DNA of 37,536 bases from positions 1 to 37,536 of the forward strand of contig JAITQC010000171.1 of assembly GCA_031289115.1 (NCBI GenBank). The letters run 5' to 3'. Source of the stretch: Planctomycetota bacterium. GTDB lineage: Bacteria > Planctomycetota > SZUA-567. The stretch's first letter is position 1. Each line of letters begins with the position of its first letter. The notes beneath the pieces are model-generated. The model saw nothing but the letters and a program-made list of their open reading frames with translations, made no database searches and was not told the origin of the DNA. Below, in pieces: positions 33,649 through 37,536 of this stretch. A program made the position numbers and the translations under genes.

Positions 33649-34725
33649 ATGCCGGAGTCAGACGACCTCGCAGTCATTACCGAGCTATCCCACGAGTTCG
33701 GTGTCCCAACCTATGTCAGGGGTGGCGGTGGAAACACCTCCGTCAAGGATGCCTCCACCCTGTGGATCAAGCCAAGCGGCACTTCCCTTGGTGAAATGAC
33801 CCGGGAGAGTTTCATCCCGATGTCCCGGGAAAAACTCGCCGGCCTCTACCAGACCACCTTCCCGACCGAGGACAAGGCCCGCGAAAGCGCTGTGAAGGAC
33901 TTTATCGCCACCACCCTCCTCCCCGGCGCCACCGGGCGGCCTTCGGTGGAGGCGCCTCTCCACAATTCCTTCCCCCAGCGTTTTGTCGTCCACACCCATC
34001 CTTCCCTGGTAAACGGCATGACCTGCGGCAAGAACGGACGCACCTTCGCCGCCACCGCCTTTCCCCAGGCGCTCTGGGTTGACTTTATCGAGCCGGGTTA
34101 CACCCTAAGCCAAGCGATACGCAAAGAGATGCTGGCCTATGCCGAGCGCACCGGTTCGCCTCCGGAAATACTTTTCCTCGGTAACCACGGCGTCTTTATC
34201 GCCCACGATACCGCCGCCGGAATACGTTCCCTCTACCAGGAGGTGATGACAAAAATCTCCGCCCGGGTAAGCGGAGCCGGTTTCGCTGGTGACCCGGAAA
34301 AGGGGCCCGAACCTAGCCCGGCGGCCCAAGAGGCGGCGAAGCGGGTCCTCGCCAGTGTCCTCGGGGCCGACGCCAGTGAAATAGTGGCTGCTGGCCATTT
34401 CAGCCTTCCCACCGGAGCCATAAGTCCGGACCACATCGTCTACTGCAAGTCTTACATGTACCGGGGAGAAATCAGCGCCGCTGGCCTAACCGCTTACCAG
34501 GCCCGTTATGGTGTCTGGCCCCGGGTAGCCGAGGCGTCAGACGCCGTCTATGGGTTTGGCAGCAGCCGCAAGGTGGCCGACCTCGCCTTGGAAATGGCCT
34601 GGGACGCCGCTTTGATCGTCCGTTACGCCCAGGCCTTCGGCGGCATCCAATACCTTAGCGAGCGTTTCGTCAAGTTTATCGAGGGCTGGGAAGTGGAAAG
34701 CTATCGCCAGAGGTTGACCCAATGA
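33649..34725 (+). CDS. Class II aldolase/adducin-family protein (RhaD-aldolase-like)
   Basis: The 358-residue protein has a class II (zinc-type) aldolase fold. The metal ligands fit H115 and H117 (VVHTHPSL) and H180 (FLGNHGVFI), and E101 in SVEAPLH matches the catalytic Glu of fuculose-phosphate aldolase. The early GGGGNTSVKD and IKPSGTSLGEM bind phosphate in this family. It is longer than FucA (about 215 residues) and resembles the aldolase half of the rhamnulose-phosphate aldolase/dehydrogenase fusion, without the dehydrogenase half. Likely products are DHAP and an aldehyde, but the substrate is open. AAGGAG lies 7 bases before the ATG. Its stop overlaps the rmlB start by four bases. Confidence 0.85.
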   Translation: MPESDDLAVITELSHEFGVPTYVRGGGGNTSVKDASTLWIKPSGTSLGEMTRESFIPMSREKLAGLYQTTFPTEDKARESAVKDFIATTLLPGATGRPSVEAPLHNSFPQRFVVHTHPSLVNGMTCGKNGRTFAATAFPQALWVDFIEPGYTLSQAIRKEMLAYAERTGSPPEILFLGNHGVFIAHDTAAGIRSLYQEVMTKISARVSGAGFAGDPEKGPEPSPAAQEAAKRVLASVLGADASEIVAAGHFSLPTGAISPDHIVYCKSYMYRGEISAAGLTAYQARYGVWPRVAEASDAVYGFGSSRKVADLALEMAWDAALIVRYAQAFGGIQYLSERFVKFIEGWEVESYRQRLTQ

Positions 34726-35861
34726 CCGACCCTCGGCCAACTCCCCTCGCTCCCGCTGGCCGCGGCCCGGCCACCCCCCTCCCCCGGCGTATGCTGGTGA
34801 CCGGTGGCTCGGGGTTTATCGGGGTTAACTTTATCCGCCTGGTCCTTGCCAGCGAACCCGAAGTCAAGGTGCTTAACTTTGACGCCCTGACTTACGCCGG
34901 CAACCCCCACGCCTTTGCCGACCTCCCGGCGGAGGAACAATCCCGCTACCAGTTTGTCCGGGGCGACATCCGAGAGCGCCCGGACGTCCTAGCGGCTTTC
35001 ACCTCCTTCCAGCCGGAGGCGGTGGTAAATTTCGCCGCCGAAAGCCATGTCGACCGCTCTATCGACAACCCCCTGGCTTTCGTGGAGACTAACGTACTGG
35101 GGACTGCCAATCTGCTCCATCTCGCCCGGGAGTTTTCCCAGAAAGGCAGTCCCGTCCATTTCCACCATGTCTCCACCGATGAGGTTTACGGTTCCCTGGG
35201 CGACAGCGGTAGTTTTCGGGAGGACTCGCTTTACGACCCCTCCTCCCCTTACGCCGCCAGCAAAGCCGCCTCCGACCACCTGGTGCAGGCCTGGCACCGT
35301 ACCTACGGTCTACGGACAACCCTTAGCAACTGTTCCAACAACTACGGTCCCTGGCAGTTTCCGGAAAAATTGATCCCCCTGGTCCTGGGTAACGCCATCG
35401 CCGGGAAGCCAATTCCAGTCTATGGCGACGGCGGGAATATCCGTGACTGGCTCCATGTCGAGGACCACGCCCGGGCCATCCTGACAATTCTCCGGCTTGG
35501 ACGCCCCGGCGCCTGCTACAATGTCGGGGGTCGGGGGGAACTCAGTAACCTCAACCTGGTCCAGCGCCTCTGCGACATCCTGCAGGAACTTTCACCCCTC
35601 CCGGACCGGCACTACCGCGACCTCATAACCTTTGTCCCCGACCGCCCCGGCCACGATCGCCGCTACGCCATTGACCCAGGACGAATTGAAACCGAGCTTG
35701 GCTGGAAGGCGGGACACAGCCTGGATAGCGGGCTCCGGGACACGGTTCTTTGGTATCTGTCCCACCAGGATTGGTTACGGACAATCCAACAGGAGGTTTA
35801 CGACGGCCGCCGCCTGGGGGGAGGGTCAGCCACCCCACCGCGGTCCCCGGCGGCTGGATGA
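34722..35861 (+). CDS. rmlB: dTDP-glucose 4,6-dehydratase
   Basis: The 379-residue enzyme converts dTDP-glucose to dTDP-4-keto-6-deoxyglucose, an early step to rhamnose and other deoxysugars of surface glycans. TGGSGFIG (27-34) binds NAD; D153 and E154 (STDEVYG) and Y177/K181 (YAASK) are the catalytic residues; the SNCSNNYGPWQFPEKLIP block is specific to this family. A proline-rich stretch of about 22 residues precedes the usual start, with no better start inside. The ATG overlaps the aldolase stop (ATGA), so translation is coupled. The rmlA, rmlC and rmlD partners are not here, so the pathway must be completed elsewhere. Confidence 0.94.
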   Translation: MTDPRPTPLAPAGRGPATPLPRRMLVTGGSGFIGVNFIRLVLASEPEVKVLNFDALTYAGNPHAFADLPAEEQSRYQFVRGDIRERPDVLAAFTSFQPEAVVNFAAESHVDRSIDNPLAFVETNVLGTANLLHLAREFSQKGSPVHFHHVSTDEVYGSLGDSGSFREDSLYDPSSPYAASKAASDHLVQAWHRTYGLRTTLSNCSNNYGPWQFPEKLIPLVLGNAIAGKPIPVYGDGGNIRDWLHVEDHARAILTILRLGRPGACYNVGGRGELSNLNLVQRLCDILQELSPLPDRHYRDLITFVPDRPGHDRRYAIDPGRIETELGWKAGHSLDSGLRDTVLWYLSHQDWLRTIQQEVYDGRRLGGGSATPPRSPAAG

Positions 35862-35884
35862 GTCAAACAGGGAAAGGACGGCAA

Positions 35885-37165
35885 ATGCGACGGCGACTGG
35901 CCTACTCTGAGGCCGCCACCCCCGAGGGTGACGACAGCAAGGCAGGGGCGACACTATCGGTAAGTGAACTAACCCGGCGGATAAAAAACCTGCTGGAGAC
36001 AAGTCTAGGCACCCTCAGCGTGGTGGGTGAAATTTCCGGCCTCAAGGCGTCGCCCTCCGGACATGTCTATTTCTCCCTGAAAGACCGGGAAGCCTTGATT
36101 GACGCCGTGGTCTGGCGTAGCGCCGCCCAGCGTATCAAAACCTTCCCCCGCGACGGGGAGAAGGTGACGGTGCGGGGAAAACTGGCGGTCTACGAACCCC
36201 GCGGACGCTATCAATTGATAGTAACCTCCTTCGAGACCGCCGGGAAAGGCGACCTCTGGCAGATGTTCGAGGCGCTGAAGGAAAAACTGGCGTCCGAAGG
36301 CCTGTTTGACCCAGCCCGCAAGAAGCCTCTTCCCGCCAATCCTGCCGTGCTAGGCATTGTGACTAGTCCAGGCGCCGCCGCCCTGCGGGACATCCTGAAA
36401 ATTGTCCGGCGCCGTTCACCGGGACTGAAGACGGTGATCGCCCCGTGCCGGGTCCAGGGCCAGGAGGCGGCGGAAGAGGTCGCCCGGGCCATAAACAGCC
36501 TGGAGCGCTGGGGCGGGGCCGACATTATCCTGGTCAGCCGTGGCGGGGGTTCGATGGAGGACCTCTGGACTTTCAACACTGAGACCGTGGCCAGGGCTAT
36601 AGCCGCCGCCGTCACCCCGGTAGTGAGCGCGGTGGGCCACCAAACCGACTTCACCATAGCCGACTTTGTGGCTGATGTCCGCGCCGCCACTCCGTCCGAG
36701 GCGGCGGAAATGATCGCCCCCGACCAGGAAGGTATGCTTCTCGTCCTGGCGCGGGGGGTTACTTCGCTACGGCGGGCCCTGACCGGCCTCCTCCGGGAAA
36801 AGCGGCTGGAACTCGCCGGCCTCACCCAAGCGGCGGTTTTCCGGAAACCACTGGAAATGTTCATGCCCCACTGGCAACGCCTGGATGATGTTTTTTCCCG
36901 CTATGCGGAAAACAGCCGACGGCGGCTGGAAGGAGCTAGCAACCGACTGGAACTGGCCCGGCTCCGTCTTCAGGGACTTTCCCCCTACGGAGTCCTCTCC
37001 CGTGGTTACGCGGTGGTGACCGACCCAGCCGGCCACTCCCTTACCGAGGCGGGGAAATTAAAGGCCGGCGACCAGCTGAAAGTGGTACTTTACCAGGGAA
37101 GGTTAGGGGTGGAAGTCAAGAAAGTAGAGCCGTCTCCCGCCCCCCTGAAGCCAACCAAGAGTTGA
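35885..37165 (+). CDS. xseA: Exodeoxyribonuclease VII large subunit
   Basis: The 426-residue protein is the large subunit of the single-strand exonuclease ExoVII, used in DNA repair. An N-terminal OB fold (GTLSVVGEISGLKASPSGHVYFSLKD) is followed by the catalytic domain with TSPGAAALRDI, SRGGGSMEDLW and GHQTDFTIADFVADVRAATPSEAAE, then a helical region and the C-terminal SPYGVLSRGYAVV. The start at 35885 has AAAGGA 6 bases upstream; an ATG at 35858 overlaps the rmlB stop (ATGA) and is a possible alternative. The small subunit gene xseB, which often follows, is not found in the remaining 370 bases. Confidence 0.95.
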   Translation: MRRRLAYSEAATPEGDDSKAGATLSVSELTRRIKNLLETSLGTLSVVGEISGLKASPSGHVYFSLKDREALIDAVVWRSAAQRIKTFPRDGEKVTVRGKLAVYEPRGRYQLIVTSFETAGKGDLWQMFEALKEKLASEGLFDPARKKPLPANPAVLGIVTSPGAAALRDILKIVRRRSPGLKTVIAPCRVQGQEAAEEVARAINSLERWGGADIILVSRGGGSMEDLWTFNTETVARAIAAAVTPVVSAVGHQTDFTIADFVADVRAATPSEAAEMIAPDQEGMLLVLARGVTSLRRALTGLLREKRLELAGLTQAAVFRKPLEMFMPHWQRLDDVFSRYAENSRRRLEGASNRLELARLRLQGLSPYGVLSRGYAVVTDPAGHSLTEAGKLKAGDQLKVVLYQGRLGVEVKKVEPSPAPLKPTKS

Positions 37166-37536
37166 CCTTTCGGAGACACTCCCCGCCAAAGTCCAGGTAA
37201 GGTTGAATAAGCAGGGAGTCTCCGGAGAGGTGAGTGGTCTCCCGGCGAAGAGGGATTGGAACTGTTTTTTCCCAGGTTTTTTTGTCGTCTCTCCACCGCC
37301 ACACTCCCATTCCAAGCGGAAGAATGGAAATAACCGGGGATATCCTGGAGAGAAGGCAAGCGGAAGGCGGAAGGGAGTATTTTTTCCCGGTGGATACCAA
37401 GAATGGCTTGCCTGATTGGGAATTGCTACTTTCCCTCTTCCGACCAGCGGGCGGAGTGGATTAGCTTGGTTCCAACGCAAAAACCACTATTCTGGAGTTA
37501 CCGGCTTGCCCGGAGGTCGGGACAAAGGGAAAAACC
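37166..37536. other. Right-end stretch without a supported gene
   Basis: After xseA there is no recognised family. A 46-codon frame (37324-37464, plus) has a GCGGAAGA site just before its ATG and protein-like content at its end, but it is too short to call. An imperfect inverted repeat, CGGAGACACTCCC near 37174 with GGGAGTCTCCGG near 37216, may be part of a terminator, though no T-tract follows directly. T-runs of six and seven occur near 37265 and 37280. Confidence 0.5.

Noticed and set aside
37103-37480. 125-codon minus-strand frame at the right end
   Set aside because: It overlaps the end of xseA, has no good start or ribosome site, and has no recognisable domain.

Overview
This window looks like a chromosomal piece of a GC-rich, diderm (Gram-negative-type) bacterium. 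The evidence for an outer membrane is an RND efflux pair, a long LptC/LptA-like periplasmic protein, an O-antigen-ligase-type membrane protein, dTDP-glucose 4,6-dehydratase and the remains of a Kdo-8-phosphate phosphatase gene. There is no rRNA, tRNA, CRISPR array, insertion sequence or phage gene. The set (DUF6599-like protein, lipoprotein-type Na/Pi transporter with PhoU domain, short-form ThiC) would suit a PVC-like or other poorly cultured lineage, but sequence reading alone cannot fix the phylum.

Layout. 1-1306 (minus): a metal-resistance operon with an SmtB/CzrA-type zinc sensor, a small HMA metallochaperone and the N-terminus of a P1B ATPase that runs off the left edge. 1513-3348 (minus): a PfkB-type sugar kinase and a YbaK-type tRNA deacylase. 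3387-8669 (plus): a fused Na/Pi transporter, an aldo/keto reductase, and thiC behind a hairpin-rich leader. 8831-13252 (minus): RND pump and its membrane fusion protein. 13296-18987 (plus): a decayed kdsC, then a 1092-residue LptC/LptA-like protein, a TPR protein and a DUF6599-like exported protein. 19006-19830 (minus): mutM. 19968-23176 (plus): glycogen synthase with a proline-rich tandem-repeat extension, and an RluA-type pseudouridine synthase.

23205-30878 (minus) is one long catabolic operon: ribose-type ABC transporter (ATPase, permease, lipoprotein binding protein), GolD-like polyol dehydrogenase, DhaK and DhaL kinase subunits, and a DeoR-family regulator, with an A-rich upstream tract, two strong intercistronic hairpins and a good terminator. 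The gene set implies uptake of a small polyol or ketose, oxidation to a dihydroxyacetone-like ketone and phosphorylation. 31055-33360 (minus): O-antigen-ligase-like protein and a sugar-nucleotide epimerase/reductase. 33541-37165 (plus): class II aldolase, rmlB and xseA, tightly packed.

Most notable points: the zinc-sensor gene has no ATG, GTG or TTG start that would give an intact protein, and an ATT codon sits at ideal distance from AGGAGG; a kdsC pseudogene sits exactly where kdsC normally precedes lptC/lptA, with both the reading frame and catalytic residues destroyed; mutually exclusive hairpins follow the binding-protein gene; and a three-hairpin thiC leader has no recognisable TPP riboswitch. 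I saw no clearly new multi-gene system; the best candidates for novelty are these local features.
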